From assembly GCF_900240975.1 (NCBI RefSeq), contig NZ_LT968776.1:1364001-1428000 (forward strand): a DNA stretch of 64,000 nucleotides, in the 5' to 3' direction. Made by a program: the position numbers and the translations under genes. Within the stretch, counting starts at the first letter, position 1; each line of letters opens with the position of its first letter. The DNA comes from Mycobacterium sp. 4858. GTDB lineage: Bacteria; Actinomycetota; Actinomycetes; Mycobacteriales; Mycobacteriaceae. A model generated the notes under the pieces. The model saw only the letters and a program-made list of their open reading frames with translations. It had not been told where the DNA came from and ran no database searches. Shown piece by piece: positions 27,401 through 37,018 of the stretch.

Positions 27401-27733
27401 CCCCGTGCGACGCTCCGCGACCTGGTGCACCTCTACGACGCGGGCCGCCGAGAGCCGCTGCCGCTGCCGGTGCGGACGTCGTTCGCCTGGGCCGACGCCC
27501 GCCACGGCGGCAGGGACCCGGCGCGGGCGGCCGGCTGGCGGTGGCAGTCACAGAACAACTTTCACGGCGAGAACGCCGAGCCCGCGCACGAAAAGGTCTG
27601 GGGCAAACGGGCGCCGCTCAGCGTCTTGCTCGGCGCGCCGCATCTCGGCGAGGAGGTCGACGGGGAGGATTCCCGTCTGGGCGCGTTGGCGGTGCGGTTG
27701 TGGTTGCCGCTGCTGCGCTCGGAGGTGCGTTGA
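24443..27733 (+). CDS. recC: Exodeoxyribonuclease V subunit RecC
   Basis: A 1096-residue RecC (M. tuberculosis Rv0631c has 1097). RecC is the scaffold of RecBCD and recognises Chi-like sequences through an inactivated helicase fold. It opens MALHLHRAERTDVLADALG and has the usual SF1-like but degenerate segments, among them VCLVGLDDGVFPRFDRPDGD near residue 645 and the nuclease-like tail from residue 790. The start is at the ATG where similarity begins. Its stop overlaps recB (ATGA-type). In mycobacteria RecBCD serves mainly single-strand annealing, while AdnAB drives RecA-dependent repair. Confidence 0.95.
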   Translation: MALHLHRAERTDVLADALGALLANPQADPFAGELVLVPARGVERWLSQRLSHVLGRSRGGPGGDGVCAGVAFRSPGSLIAEIIGAADADPWSPDAITWPLLEVIDCSLDEPWCATLATHLGHFDTGPEAELRRARRYSVARRLAGLFASYASQRPQLLAAWLDGDPGDLDTDLAWQPQLWRAVAAIIPADPPHVRHRDTIARLREGPTDLPTRLSLFGHTRLSRTDVELLEAVSAHHDLHLWLPHPSDQLWQGLSGVHGVVRRRDDDSRRAAQHPLLQTLGRDLRELQRALPIRRATDEFICGATRSDTLLGWLQSDIAANAVRRTGRAPSPDDRSVQVHSCHGAARQVGVLREVLLGLLEDDPTLEPRDIVVMCPDIETYAPLIVAGFGLGDLPGEGHPAHRLRMRLADRSPTQTNPLLAVAGQLLGIAGGRTTATEVLNLAQAPPVRARFGFTDDNLDSMTAWVRESGIRWGFDKEQRAPYGLDHILHNTWRFGLDRILTGVAMSDDSQAWLSTALPLDDVGSNKVELAGRLAEYVARLQGVVDSLTGTRPLTEWIDALTGGVAALTRVAAGDAWQHGQLRHEFAKVLEQAGSRESTMMRLPDVRALLAGRLAGRPTRANFRTGTLTVCTMVPMRSVPHRVVCLVGLDDGVFPRFDRPDGDDALARTPMTGERDIRSEDRQLLLDAVCAATETLVITYTGNDEHTGHPRPPAVPLSELLDALDQTTTQRVRDRVVVHHPLQPFDIRNVTPGELVPDQPFTFDPTALVAAEAAAGDRHAGRPFFAEPLPAPPRDDVALADLLTFFRDPVKGFFRALDYALPWEVEDLDDEMPVQIDDLAQWSVGDRMLRDMLRGMHPDTAANAEWRRGTLPPGRLGMRKAVEIRDQAADLARTALRHRQVDADAYDVDVDLGGGRRLTGTVTPVFGERTVSVTYSRLGGKHLMESWIPLLALSTAMPGRGWSALCIGRARTDHRIEQRLLGPPADPRATLRDLVHLYDAGRREPLPLPVRTSFAWADARHGGRDPARAAGWRWQSQNNFHGENAEPAHEKVWGKRAPLSVLLGAPHLGEEVDGEDSRLGALAVRLWLPLLRSEVR

Positions 27734-30700
27734 TGGAACGGTTCGACCTGCTCGGCCCCCTGCCCGGGCCCGGGTGCACGACCGTCCTCGAGGCCAGCGC
27801 CGGCACCGGAAAGACGTTCGCGCTGGCCGGGCTGGTCACCCGCTACCTCGCCGACGGCGTGGCCACCCTCGACGAGATGCTGCTGATCACGTTCAGTCGC
27901 GCCGCCAGCCGCGAACTGCGCGAGCGCGTCCGCGCACAAATCTCGCAAACCGTTGCCGCGCTGTGCAATCCGGCGTCCGATGCCCTCAACGAGTTGGTGG
28001 CCCACCTGATGCGGGGCACCGCCGCCGACCGCGACCAGCGCTGCGGCAGGCTCAGGGACGCGCTGGCGGGATTCGACGCCGCCACCATCGCCACCACCCA
28101 CGAGTTCTGCAGCATGGTGCTGAAATCCCTTGGCGTCGCCGGCGACACCGACGCCGGCGTGACGCTGGTCGAGAGCCTCGAGGATCTCCTGACCCAGATC
28201 GTCGACGACCTCTACCTCGCGCGGTTCGCATCCGAGCGCGACGACGCGGCGCTCAGCCACGCCGACGCGCTGGCCCTGGCCCGCGCGGTGGTCCGCGACC
28301 CGTGCGCCGAGCTGCGGCCGCAACGGCCGGACGCGGGTTCGGTTGCGGAGGTGCGGCTTCGGTTCGCCAACGATGTGCTCGCCGAGCTGGAGCTGCGCAA
28401 GCACCGGCTCGGCATCCTGGGCTACGACGACCTGCTGCGCAGGCTCGCCACCGCGCTGCGCGCGCAGGATTCCGACGCCGCCAACCGGATGCGGGCCCGG
28501 TGGCCGATCGTCATGGTCGACGAGTTCCAGGACACCGACCCCATCCAATGGGAGGTCATCGGGCGCGCGTTCGGCGGCCACTCCACCGTGGTGCTGATCG
28601 GCGATCCCAAGCAGGCCATCTACGGCTTCCGCGGCGGCGACATCTACACCTACCTCGAGGCCGCCCGCACCGCCGGCGAGCGGTGCACGCTGGACGTCAA
28701 CTGGCGCAGCGACACCGCGCTGGTCGAACGTCTGCAGACCGTGCTGCGCGGCGCGGCGCTGGGTGATCCGGGCATCGTCGTGGGCAAGGTCGAGACCCGC
28801 CTCGCCGGGCACCGGCTGGCCGGCGCGCCGCGCAATGCGCCGTTTCGACTGCGCCTGGTCAACCGCTCCCTGTTCGGTGTCGATCAGGCGAAAACCATTC
28901 CCATGTCCGAGCTTCGCCGCTACATCACCGCCGACCTGGCCGCCGACGTCGGCGCCCTGCGAGCGGGCGGCGCCACGTTCGACGGTGCCCCGGTCGAGCC
29001 CGGTCATGTGGCGGTGATAGTCGAGACCGGTGAGGATGCCCGGGCGTGCCAGAGCGCCCTGATCCAGGCCGGGATTCCCGCCGTCTACACCGGCGACGCC
29101 GATGTGTTCCTGTCCCTGGCCGCCGAGGACTGGCTGTGCCTGCTCAACGCGTTCGATCAGACCCACCGCAGCGGGATGGTGCGGGCCGCCGCGGCGACGG
29201 TGTTCTTCGGCAAGGCGGCCGGCGCGTTGGCCGCCGGGGGCGACATGCTCACCGACGAGGTGGCCGCCACGCTGCGGGACTGGTCGGCCCAGCTGCGCGA
29301 GCGCGGACCGGCGGCGGTGTTCGAGGCGGCGCAGTTGGCCGGGATGGGCCGGCGCGTGCTCGCGGAACAGGGCGGCGAGCGCACCATGACCGACCTCGCT
29401 CACATCGCCCAACTGCTGCACGACGTTTCGCACCGGGAGCGGTTGGCCCTGCCCGCGCTGCGCGATTGGCTGCGCCGGCAATGCGGCGAGCGAGACGGTG
29501 CACCCGAACGCAATCGTCGCCTCGACAGCGACTCCGCCGCGGTACAGGTCATGACGGTGTGGGGGGCCAAGGGCCTGCAGTTCCCGATCGTCTACCTGCC
29601 GTTCGCGTTCAACCGGCACGTCTTCATCGACGACATCCCGATGTTTCACGACGACGCCGGTGTCCGCTGCCTGCACATCGGCGGCCCCGAGAGCCCGGAC
29701 CTCGCCGAGACCGAGCGGTTCAGCCGGGCCGAGGCGGCGCGCAACGACATCCGGCTGACCTATGTCGCGTTGACCCGGGCGCAGTCCCAGGTGGTGGCGT
29801 GGTGGGCGCCGTCCTGGGACGAACCCAACGGCGGTCTGTCACGGCTGATGCGAGGCCGGCGCCTCGGCGAGGCCGACGTACCGGACCGGTGCGATCCGAA
29901 GACGATCACCGACGAGGAAGCTCGGGCCCGCTTCGACGCGTGGCAGGCCGCGGGCGGCCCGGTGATCGAGGAGGCCGCCGTCGCCGGGGTGCCCGCGCTT
30001 GCCGGAGCGGCGCCGCCGAACACCTTGGCAGTGCGGCACTTTCATCGCGTCATCGACACCGGCTGGCGGCGCACGTCGTACTCGGCGTTGATCCGCGACG
30101 TCGATGAGCCCGCGCTTGCCAGTGAACCGGAGGCCGGCGCCCGCGACGACGAGGTGGAGGTGACCCCGGCGGCGGTCCCGCCGGCCGCCGGCGCGGACGT
30201 GCCGTCCCCGATGGCCGATCTGCCGGCGGGTGCGACGTTCGGGTCGTTGGTGCACGCGGTGCTGGAGAGCGCCGACCCGCTCGCCGGCGACCTGACGGCC
30301 GAGCTGGAGGCGCGGATCCGAACGCATTCGGCATGGTGGCCCGTCGACGTCGATCCCGCCGTGTTGGCCTCGGCGCTGGTGCCGCTGCACGACACGGCGC
30401 TGGGGCCGTTGGCTCCCGGCGTCACCTTGCGGCAGGTCGCCCTCCCGGATCGGCTGCGCGAGTTGGCGTTCGAGATCCCGCTGGCCGGCGGGGACCTCCG
30501 CGGTGAGGTGCCCGACATCCGGCTCTCCGACGTCGGCGGACTGCTGGGCCGGCACCTCTCCCCCGACGATCCCCTGGCCGGTTACGCCGACCGGCTGAGG
30601 TCGGACGGGCTGGGCCGCCAGCCGCTGCGGGGTTACCTGTCCGGTTCGATCGACGCGGTGCTGCGCCTGCCCGGGCAGCGCTACCTCGTAGTGGATTACA

Positions 30701-31014
30701 AGACCAACCTGCTGGGTGGCACCGCGGCCGACTACAGTTTCCCCGCGCTGACCGAGGCGATGTTGCACTCGGACTATCCGCTGCAGGCGCTGCTGTATCT
30801 GGTTGTGCTCCATCGTTTCCTGCGATGGCGCCAGCCCGGTTACGATCCAGGGCGGCACCTGGGCGGGGTGCTGTACCTGTTCGTGCGCGGCATGTGCGGC
30901 GCCGCCACACCAGCGCCGGACGGCCGGCCCTGCGGCGTGTTCGGCTGGTCGCCTCCGGCCGAGCTGGCGGTCGCGCTGTCCGATCTGCTCGACGAGGGGC
31001 CACGCGCCGCATGA
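27733..31014 (+). CDS. recB: Exodeoxyribonuclease V subunit RecB
   Basis: A 1093-residue RecB (M. tuberculosis Rv0630c has 1094), a UvrD-type SF1A 3'-5' helicase joined to a C-terminal nuclease. Walker A EASAGTGKTFALAG is at about residue 18, VDEFQDTDPIQW (Walker B) near 260, GDPKQAIYGFRGGD near 290, and VMTVWGAKGLQFPIVYLP near 605. The nuclease site is VVDYKTNLLGG near 985. All helicase and nuclease residues look intact. Start and stop overlap the neighbouring recC and recD genes. Confidence 0.96.
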   Translation: MERFDLLGPLPGPGCTTVLEASAGTGKTFALAGLVTRYLADGVATLDEMLLITFSRAASRELRERVRAQISQTVAALCNPASDALNELVAHLMRGTAADRDQRCGRLRDALAGFDAATIATTHEFCSMVLKSLGVAGDTDAGVTLVESLEDLLTQIVDDLYLARFASERDDAALSHADALALARAVVRDPCAELRPQRPDAGSVAEVRLRFANDVLAELELRKHRLGILGYDDLLRRLATALRAQDSDAANRMRARWPIVMVDEFQDTDPIQWEVIGRAFGGHSTVVLIGDPKQAIYGFRGGDIYTYLEAARTAGERCTLDVNWRSDTALVERLQTVLRGAALGDPGIVVGKVETRLAGHRLAGAPRNAPFRLRLVNRSLFGVDQAKTIPMSELRRYITADLAADVGALRAGGATFDGAPVEPGHVAVIVETGEDARACQSALIQAGIPAVYTGDADVFLSLAAEDWLCLLNAFDQTHRSGMVRAAAATVFFGKAAGALAAGGDMLTDEVAATLRDWSAQLRERGPAAVFEAAQLAGMGRRVLAEQGGERTMTDLAHIAQLLHDVSHRERLALPALRDWLRRQCGERDGAPERNRRLDSDSAAVQVMTVWGAKGLQFPIVYLPFAFNRHVFIDDIPMFHDDAGVRCLHIGGPESPDLAETERFSRAEAARNDIRLTYVALTRAQSQVVAWWAPSWDEPNGGLSRLMRGRRLGEADVPDRCDPKTITDEEARARFDAWQAAGGPVIEEAAVAGVPALAGAAPPNTLAVRHFHRVIDTGWRRTSYSALIRDVDEPALASEPEAGARDDEVEVTPAAVPPAAGADVPSPMADLPAGATFGSLVHAVLESADPLAGDLTAELEARIRTHSAWWPVDVDPAVLASALVPLHDTALGPLAPGVTLRQVALPDRLRELAFEIPLAGGDLRGEVPDIRLSDVGGLLGRHLSPDDPLAGYADRLRSDGLGRQPLRGYLSGSIDAVLRLPGQRYLVVDYKTNLLGGTAADYSFPALTEAMLHSDYPLQALLYLVVLHRFLRWRQPGYDPGRHLGGVLYLFVRGMCGAATPAPDGRPCGVFGWSPPAELAVALSDLLDEGPRAA

Positions 31015-32771
31015 GCACCGTCGAGGAAATCCCCCAGGATCGATATGACCACCGATTCGCGCTCGCCGCCGCCGGCCTGCTCGGCGAATTCAACCGGGCC
31101 GGCGTGCTGGACGCCGCGGATGTGCATGCGGCGCAACGGATCACCACGCTCGCCGACGAGCCGGACGAATCGGTGGCGTTGGCGCTCGCGCTGGTGGTTC
31201 GTGCGCTGCGGGGCGGGGCGGTGTGCGTCGACCTGGCGAGCGTCGCCGCCGACGCCGACGCGCCGGAATTGCCGTGGCCGGAGCCGGGGGCGTGGCTGGC
31301 GTCGGTGCGTTCGAGCCGCCTGATCGCCGACCCCCCGGTGCTTCGGCTCTACCAGGATCGCCTGCTCTACCTCGACCGGTATTGGCGCGAAGAGACACAG
31401 GTCTGCATCGACCTGCTGGCGCTGTCGGCGCCCATGGCTTCCGTCGAAGCGCGCGCCCTCGACCGCCTCTTTCCGGCCGGCTACGAGGAACAGCGCGCGG
31501 CGGCCCAGATCGTGCTGTCCCAAGCGGTTACGGTGCTCACCGGTGGTCCGGGGACCGGGAAGACGACGACCGTCGCCCGCCTTCTCGCGCTGTTGACCGA
31601 ACACGCGGACCGGTCGGGCGGGGCGGGGCTGCGGATCGCGATGGCCGCGCCCACCGGCAAGGCGGCCGCGCGGCTGACCGAAGCGGTGGCGGCAGAGGTC
31701 GCCAGGCTCGAGCCCGCCGACCGCGAGCGCCTAGGCGGGCTGGAGGCGGTGACATTGCACCGCCTGCTCGGTAGCCGGCCCGACACGTCGGTACGGTTTC
31801 GTCACCACCGGGCCAACCGGTTGCCCCACGACGTGATCGTCGTCGACGAGACGTCGATGGTGTCGCTGACGATGATGGCGAGGCTGCTCGAGGCGGTGCG
31901 CGCCGACGCGCGGCTGATCCTGGTCGGCGACCCCGACCAACTGGCCTCGGTGGAGGCCGGAGCGGTGCTGGCGGACCTCGTCGACGGCCTGTCCGCCCGC
32001 GCCGACAGCCGCGTCGCCGCCCTGCTTTCGTCGCACCGGTTCGGTGAGTCGATCGGTGCGCTGGCCGACGCGATCCGCGACGGTGACGCCGACCGGGCGA
32101 TCGCGGTATTGCGGGCCGGCAGCGATCACATCGACTGGGTGGAAGACGAGGATCCGACGGATCGTCTGCGGGCGATCCTGGTGCCGCACGCGCTCCGCGT
32201 CCGGCAGGCCGCCGTGTTGGGTGCCGACGCCGCGGCGTTGCAGGCGCTCGACGGGCACCGGCTGCTGTGCGCGCACCGGCACGGACGGTCCGGGGTGGAG
32301 CACTGGAACCGCCAGGTCCATCGATGGCTCACCGAGGACAGCGGCCTGCCGGTGTGGTCCCAGTGGTACGCGGGCCGGCCGCTGCTGGTGACCGCCAACG
32401 ACTACGGGCTGCGGGTGTACAACGGCGACACCGGCGTGGTCGTCGCCCGCCAGGCGGGCCTGCGGGCGGTGATCTCCGGTGCCGCGGGGCGGCTGGAGTT
32501 CGCGACCAGCCGGCTTTCCGACGTCGAGACGATGTATGCGATGACCATCCACAAGAGCCAAGGCAGCCAAGCCGATGAGGTCACCGTGCTGCTCCCGCCG
32601 GAAGACTCTCACCTGCTGACGCGTGAGCTGTTCTATACCGCGGTGACGCGCGCCAAAACCAAGGTGCGCGTGGCCGGTTCGGAGAGCGCGGTACGCGCCG
32701 CCATCGGTCGGCGCGCGGTGCGCGCGAGCGGCCTGCGAGAGCGCCTCAAATCCGGTGTGGGCCTCGGCTGA
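31011..32771 (+). CDS. recD: Exodeoxyribonuclease V subunit RecD
   Basis: A 586-residue RecD, slightly longer than the 575 of M. tuberculosis. RecD is the 5'-3' SF1B motor of the complex. Walker A is TGGPGTGKTTTVARLL near residue 175, the Walker B region VVDETSMVSLTMMARLL near 278, VGDPDQLASVEAG near 305, and the C-terminal motif YAMTIHKSQGSQADEVTVLL near 505. The ATG overlaps the recB stop (ATGA). No terminator hairpin is obvious before the next gene, 29 bases downstream. Confidence 0.95.
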   Translation: MSTVEEIPQDRYDHRFALAAAGLLGEFNRAGVLDAADVHAAQRITTLADEPDESVALALALVVRALRGGAVCVDLASVAADADAPELPWPEPGAWLASVRSSRLIADPPVLRLYQDRLLYLDRYWREETQVCIDLLALSAPMASVEARALDRLFPAGYEEQRAAAQIVLSQAVTVLTGGPGTGKTTTVARLLALLTEHADRSGGAGLRIAMAAPTGKAAARLTEAVAAEVARLEPADRERLGGLEAVTLHRLLGSRPDTSVRFRHHRANRLPHDVIVVDETSMVSLTMMARLLEAVRADARLILVGDPDQLASVEAGAVLADLVDGLSARADSRVAALLSSHRFGESIGALADAIRDGDADRAIAVLRAGSDHIDWVEDEDPTDRLRAILVPHALRVRQAAVLGADAAALQALDGHRLLCAHRHGRSGVEHWNRQVHRWLTEDSGLPVWSQWYAGRPLLVTANDYGLRVYNGDTGVVVARQAGLRAVISGAAGRLEFATSRLSDVETMYAMTIHKSQGSQADEVTVLLPPEDSHLLTRELFYTAVTRAKTKVRVAGSESAVRAAIGRRAVRASGLRERLKSGVGLG

Positions 32772-32800
32772 CGCCGCGGCCATGCCGGTGCGGAAGAATC

Positions 32801-33523
32801 GTGGTCGAGATGACTGACGTCGACGAAGCACCACCGGCATCCCGCCGGCCGCACATCCTGCGGCTCGCGGTGTTCGCCGCTTTCCTGCTCGCCATGTTCT
32901 TCCTGGTGGCCGTGGCGCACATCGTCAACGTCGAGGACGTGCGGCGCACCGTCTCGGCGACCGGTTCCGCGGCGCCCGTGACCTACGTCGTGTTGTCGGC
33001 CGCGCTGGGCGCGGTGTTCGTGCCGGGCTCGATACTGGCCGCGGGCAGCGGGTTGTTGTTCGGCCCGGTGCTGGGCATCGTCGTGACGCTGGGCGCGACG
33101 GTCGGCACGGCGATCGTGGCCAGCCTCGTGGGCCGTCGGGCCGGGCGGAACAGCGCGCGGGCGCTGTTGGGACCGGCGCGCGCGGACCGCATCGACGCGT
33201 TGATCGAACGCCGCGGACTCTGGGCCGTTGTCGGCCAGCGGTTCGTCCCCGGCCTATCGGACGCGCTGGCCTCCTACGCGTTCGGTGCGTTCGGAGTCCC
33301 GTTGTGGCAGATGGCCGTTGGCTCCTTCATCGGTTCGGTGCCGCGAGCGTTCGCCTACACCGCGCTGGGGGCGTCGATCGCGAATCGGTCATCCTGGCTG
33401 GCCTATTCGGCGATCGCGGTGTGGTGCATGACCGCCGTCGTCGGCGCCGTCGCCGCGCGGCAGGGCTACCGGAAGTGGCGCGGGCACGGCCGTCGCGCGG
33501 CTTCGGACGCGGAGGACGGCTAG
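32801..33523 (+). CDS. TVP38/TMEM64-family (DedA-like) membrane protein
   Basis: A 240-residue integral membrane protein of the SNARE-associated/TVP38 group, probably the counterpart of Rv0625c. Members resemble DedA lipid scramblases. There are about five hydrophobic spans. The family signature region is [21 protein letters not shown] near residue 75 (given here in parts: [13 protein letters not shown] then LLFGPVLG), and the second re-entrant motif is [20 protein letters not shown] near 145. The start is GTG at 32801; an in-frame ATG at 32810 is also possible. Its TAG overlaps the TAG of the convergent methyltransferase in the palindrome CTAG. Confidence 0.87.
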   Translation: MVEMTDVDEAPPASRRPHILRLAVFAAFLLAMFFLVAVAHIVNVEDVRRTVSATGSAAPVTYVVLSAALGAVFVPGSILAAGSGLLFGPVLGIVVTLGATVGTAIVASLVGRRAGRNSARALLGPARADRIDALIERRGLWAVVGQRFVPGLSDALASYAFGAFGVPLWQMAVGSFIGSVPRAFAYTALGASIANRSSWLAYSAIAVWCMTAVVGAVAARQGYRKWRGHGRRAASDAEDG

Positions 33524-34473
33524 TTCGCCGGTCGCTGCGCGGCCACGAACAGGTTTCCCGGCACCAAGTCCTCGACCTCTTTGGGCGCCGCGCGGCCGTA
33601 GCCGGCCATCAGTTCGGGGGACGGGGTCACGGTCACATCCCAGCCGTGGCGACGAAACCAGTCGCCGACGTCCTCGCGCTCCTCGAAGTACCACAGCTCG
33701 TCGGTCCTGGGCACCTCCCGGTCGGGGGCCACGCGCGCCATCAGCGTGCGGACCCGGTCCATGCGCTCACGGCGCTTCGCCCGCAGCTCCGGGTCGAGGA
33801 ACCGCGGCCCCAGCGCCTCCACGGCGACCCGGCTGCCGGGCGCGGTGAGCTGGTGCACGCGGTCGAAGAGCAACTCCTGGGCGGCGGCCGGCAGATACGG
33901 CATCAGCCCCTCCGCCGACCACACGCTGGGCTCCGATGGGTCAAAACCCGCCTGCCGCAACGCCGCCGGCCAATCGTGGCGCAGGTCCACGGGGACCGCG
34001 ACGCGGTGGCATGCCGGCTGGGCCCCGTGTTCGGTCAGCGTCGACAACTTGAAGTCCAGCACCCGCGGCTGGTCCAGTTCGTAGACGCATCCGCCGTCCG
34101 GCCAGGGCAACCGCCACGCCCGCGCGTCCAGGCCCGCCGCCAAGATCACCGCCTGGCGGATCCCCGCGTCCGTCGCGGCGCGGAAGAAATCGTCGAAAAA
34201 GGCTGTCCGCGAGGCCATGTAGCCGACCATCGCCCGCATCTGCAGCGGCAACTCGGGTTCGGCCTCGACGAGTTCGGGCGGCAGCTGCGGCGCCGAGTGC
34301 CAGTTCCACACGCCGTCGCCGGCGGCATCGAGGAAGACCTGCGCGAACGGATCGCGGATCAAGGGATTCTCGCTGCGCGTCTCCGCCGCGCGCGCCGACG
34401 CCACACCCAGTGCGGTCGCCCCGACGCTCTCGGTGATCTCCCAGCTGTCGTTGTCGGTTCTGCCCACGCTCAC
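33520..34473 (-). CDS. Class I SAM-dependent methyltransferase (mycobacterial Rv0146-type)
   Basis: A 317-residue protein from the large mycobacterial family of putative SAM-dependent methyltransferases (leucine carboxyl methyltransferase-like fold). It opens with [19 protein letters not shown], and has RTAFFDDFF near 95, the SAM site [17 protein letters not shown] near 112, and [13 protein letters not shown] near 130. [11 protein letters not shown] near 187 is diagnostic. The family has a dozen or more paralogues per genome with no known substrates. It converges on the TVP38 gene with overlapping stop codons, and is divergent from the flippase gene across 152 bp. Confidence 0.9.
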   Translation of the reverse strand: MSVGRTDNDSWEITESVGATALGVASARAAETRSENPLIRDPFAQVFLDAAGDGVWNWHSAPQLPPELVEAEPELPLQMRAMVGYMASRTAFFDDFFRAATDAGIRQAVILAAGLDARAWRLPWPDGGCVYELDQPRVLDFKLSTLTEHGAQPACHRVAVPVDLRHDWPAALRQAGFDPSEPSVWSAEGLMPYLPAAAQELLFDRVHQLTAPGSRVAVEALGPRFLDPELRAKRRERMDRVRTLMARVAPDREVPRTDELWYFEEREDVGDWFRRHGWDVTVTPSPELMAGYGRAAPKEVEDLVPGNLFVAAQRPAN

Positions 34474-34625
34474 GCCCTCCGATTCGCTAGCTCGCCTACC
34501 TAACCGACCCTACGCGCGGCGGGCGGGTGCGAGCTGTCGCGCACGGGACATCGGCGTTAAGTTGTCGGCGAGCCGGCGAGCGGGTCGAGCAGCGGCGCCG
34601 AACGGATCCGAAGGATCATTACCAC

Positions 34626-37004
34626 ATGCGAGTCGACGGGCGCGAGGTGAGCGTTTCCGGCAGCTTGCTGCAGCCACTGACCCGGCGCACCAACGACATC
34701 CTGCGGCTGGCCGCGAGCGCGACCTTCCTCGCGGTGGTGATCACGAGTTCGCTGATCACCCGGCCGCAGTGGGAGGCGCTGGAGAAGTCGATCTCGCAGA
34801 TCGTCGGGGTGCTCTCCCCCCGCCAGGCCGATCTGGTGTACCTCGCCTACGGCGTGGCGATCCTGGCGCTGCCGTTCATGATCCTGATCGGCCTGATCGT
34901 CGGCCGGCAATGGAAACTGCTGGGCGCCTACGCGGCCGCCGCCCTACTGGCGGCGCTGCCGCTTTCGGTGGGCGGCAACGGGTTTTCGGCTCCCCGCTGG
35001 CACTTCGACCTCTCCGAACGCCTGCCGACCGTGTTGGGCCAGTTCCTCGACGACCCGCGCTGGATCGGCATGCTGGCGGCGGTGCTGACCGTCTCCGGGC
35101 CGTGGCTGCCCGCGCGCTGGCGGCATTGGTGGTGGGCGCTGCTGCTGGCCTTCGTGCCGATCCACCTCGTGGTCAGTGCCATCGTGCCCGCCCGCGCGCT
35201 GTTGGGGCTGGCGGTCGGCTGGCTGGTCGGCTCGCTGGTGGTTCTCGTGGTCGGCACCCCGGCGCTGGAGGTGCCCCTGGAGTCGGCCGTGCGCGCGATG
35301 GCCAGGCGCGGGTTCGTCGTCTCGCGGCTCACCGTGGTCCGGCCGGCGGGTCGGGGCCCGCTGGTCCTGTCGGCGGCGTGCGAACAGCCCGACCGCACGG
35401 CGGTCGTCGAGTTGTACGGCCCGCACCAACGCAGCGGCGGCACGCTGCGCCAGCTCTGGATCAAGCTGCGGCTGCGCGATACCGAGACCGGGCCCCTGGT
35501 GACCTCCATGCGACGCGCCGTCGAGCACCGCGCGCTGATGACGATCGCCATCGGTGAGGTCGGTCTGGCCAACACCTCGACGATCGCCGTCGCCACCCTC
35601 GACCGGGGCTGGATTCTGTATTCGCACAAGCCACCCCGCGGCCTGCCCCTGAGCCGGTGCGCGCAGTCGACGCCGGTGGACCGGGTGTGGCGGTCGCTGC
35701 GGATCCTCAACGACCAGCAGATCGCGCACGGGGACCTGCGCGGCAACGAGATCACCGTCGACGGCGACGCCGTGCTCTTCGGCGGCTTCCACAGCGCCGA
35801 ATACGGCGCCACCGACGCCCAACTCCAATCCGACATCGCCCAGCTGCTGGTGACCACCTCGGCCCTGTACGACCCCAAGTCGGCGGTGGCCGCCGCGATC
35901 GACGCTTTCGACAGGGACACCGTGCTGACCGCGTCGCGCCGCCTGACGAAAGTGGCTGTGCCCCGGCCCATTCGGAGGTCGATCCAGGATGCGGGCACCG
36001 TCATCTCCGCCGCCCGCGCCGAAGTGAAGCGTCAGACCGGGGCCGACCAGATCAAAACCGAGACCATCACGCGGTTCACCCGCAGCCAGCTCATCCAGCT
36101 GGTGCTGTTCGGCGCGCTCGTCTACGTCGCGTATCCCTTCATCAGCACCGCGCCCACGTTCGTGTCGCAGCTGCGGACCGCGCACTGGTGGTGGGCACTG
36201 CTGGGTCTGGCGGTGTCGGCGCTGACCTACGTCGGGGCGGCCGCCGCTCTGTGGGCGTCCGCGGACGAGACGGTGAGCTTCTGGAAGCTGTCAATCGCGC
36301 AGGTGGCCAACACGTTTGCCGCCACGACGACGCCCGCCGGGGTGGGCGGGCTGGCGCTCAGCACCCGGTACCTGCAGAAGGGCGGCGGGCTGTCCGCCAT
36401 GCGGGCCACCACGGCGGTGGCCCTGCAGCAATCCGTGCAAGTGATCATGCACCTGATGTTGCTGATCCTGTTCAGCACGGTTGCGGGCGCGTCGATGAAC
36501 CTCTCGCACTTCGTCCCCACCGCGACGGTCCTGTACCTGATCGCGGGTGTGGCACTGGGGATTATCGGCACCTTCTTGTTCGTGCCGAAGCTGCGCCGCT
36601 GGCTGGCGACGGACGTGCGCCCCAAACTCAAGGAGGTGACGACCGACCTCGTCCAGGTGGCCCGAGAGCCACAGCGTTTGGGGCTGATCGTCCTCGGTTG
36701 TGCCGGAACGACTCTCGGAGCCGCACTGACGCTGTGGACCAGCGTCGAGGCGTTCGGCGGCGGCGCTTCGTTCGTCACCGTCACGGTGGTCACCATGGTC
36801 GGCGGAACGCTGGCCTCCGCCGCGCCGACTCCCGGGGGCGTCGGGGCCGTCGAGGCGGCGCTGATCGGTGGACTGGCCGCCTTCGGCGTGCCGCCGGCGG
36901 TCGGCCTACCGTCGGTCCTGTTGTACCGGGTGCTCACCTGCTGGCTGCCGGTGTTCGCCGGCTGGCCGGTGATGCGGTGGTTGACCCGGAACGAGATGAT
37001 CTGA
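34626..37004 (+). CDS. Flippase-like (LPG synthase TM-type) protein with a central kinase-like domain
   Basis: A 792-residue integral membrane protein. The N-terminal 200 residues have about six hydrophobic spans. Residues about 240-460 form a soluble domain containing QIAHGDLRGNEITVDGDAVL near 365, reminiscent of the HGDLHxxN catalytic loop of ABC1/APH-type kinases, but the following metal-binding position reads FGGFH instead of DFG. From about 485 on is the lysylphosphatidylglycerol-synthase-type flippase domain (YPFISTAPTFVSQL onward, then TTTPAGVGGLALSTRYL and AAPTPGGVGAVEAALIGGL). It probably moves a lipid across the membrane; the middle domain may be a pseudokinase regulator. The ATG is where the conserved segment begins. 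Confidence 0.85.
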   Translation: MRVDGREVSVSGSLLQPLTRRTNDILRLAASATFLAVVITSSLITRPQWEALEKSISQIVGVLSPRQADLVYLAYGVAILALPFMILIGLIVGRQWKLLGAYAAAALLAALPLSVGGNGFSAPRWHFDLSERLPTVLGQFLDDPRWIGMLAAVLTVSGPWLPARWRHWWWALLLAFVPIHLVVSAIVPARALLGLAVGWLVGSLVVLVVGTPALEVPLESAVRAMARRGFVVSRLTVVRPAGRGPLVLSAACEQPDRTAVVELYGPHQRSGGTLRQLWIKLRLRDTETGPLVTSMRRAVEHRALMTIAIGEVGLANTSTIAVATLDRGWILYSHKPPRGLPLSRCAQSTPVDRVWRSLRILNDQQIAHGDLRGNEITVDGDAVLFGGFHSAEYGATDAQLQSDIAQLLVTTSALYDPKSAVAAAIDAFDRDTVLTASRRLTKVAVPRPIRRSIQDAGTVISAARAEVKRQTGADQIKTETITRFTRSQLIQLVLFGALVYVAYPFISTAPTFVSQLRTAHWWWALLGLAVSALTYVGAAAALWASADETVSFWKLSIAQVANTFAATTTPAGVGGLALSTRYLQKGGGLSAMRATTAVALQQSVQVIMHLMLLILFSTVAGASMNLSHFVPTATVLYLIAGVALGIIGTFLFVPKLRRWLATDVRPKLKEVTTDLVQVAREPQRLGLIVLGCAGTTLGAALTLWTSVEAFGGGASFVTVTVVTMVGGTLASAAPTPGGVGAVEAALIGGLAAFGVPPAVGLPSVLLYRVLTCWLPVFAGWPVMRWLTRNEMI

Positions 37005-37018
37005 CGTCCGGTACGGGA

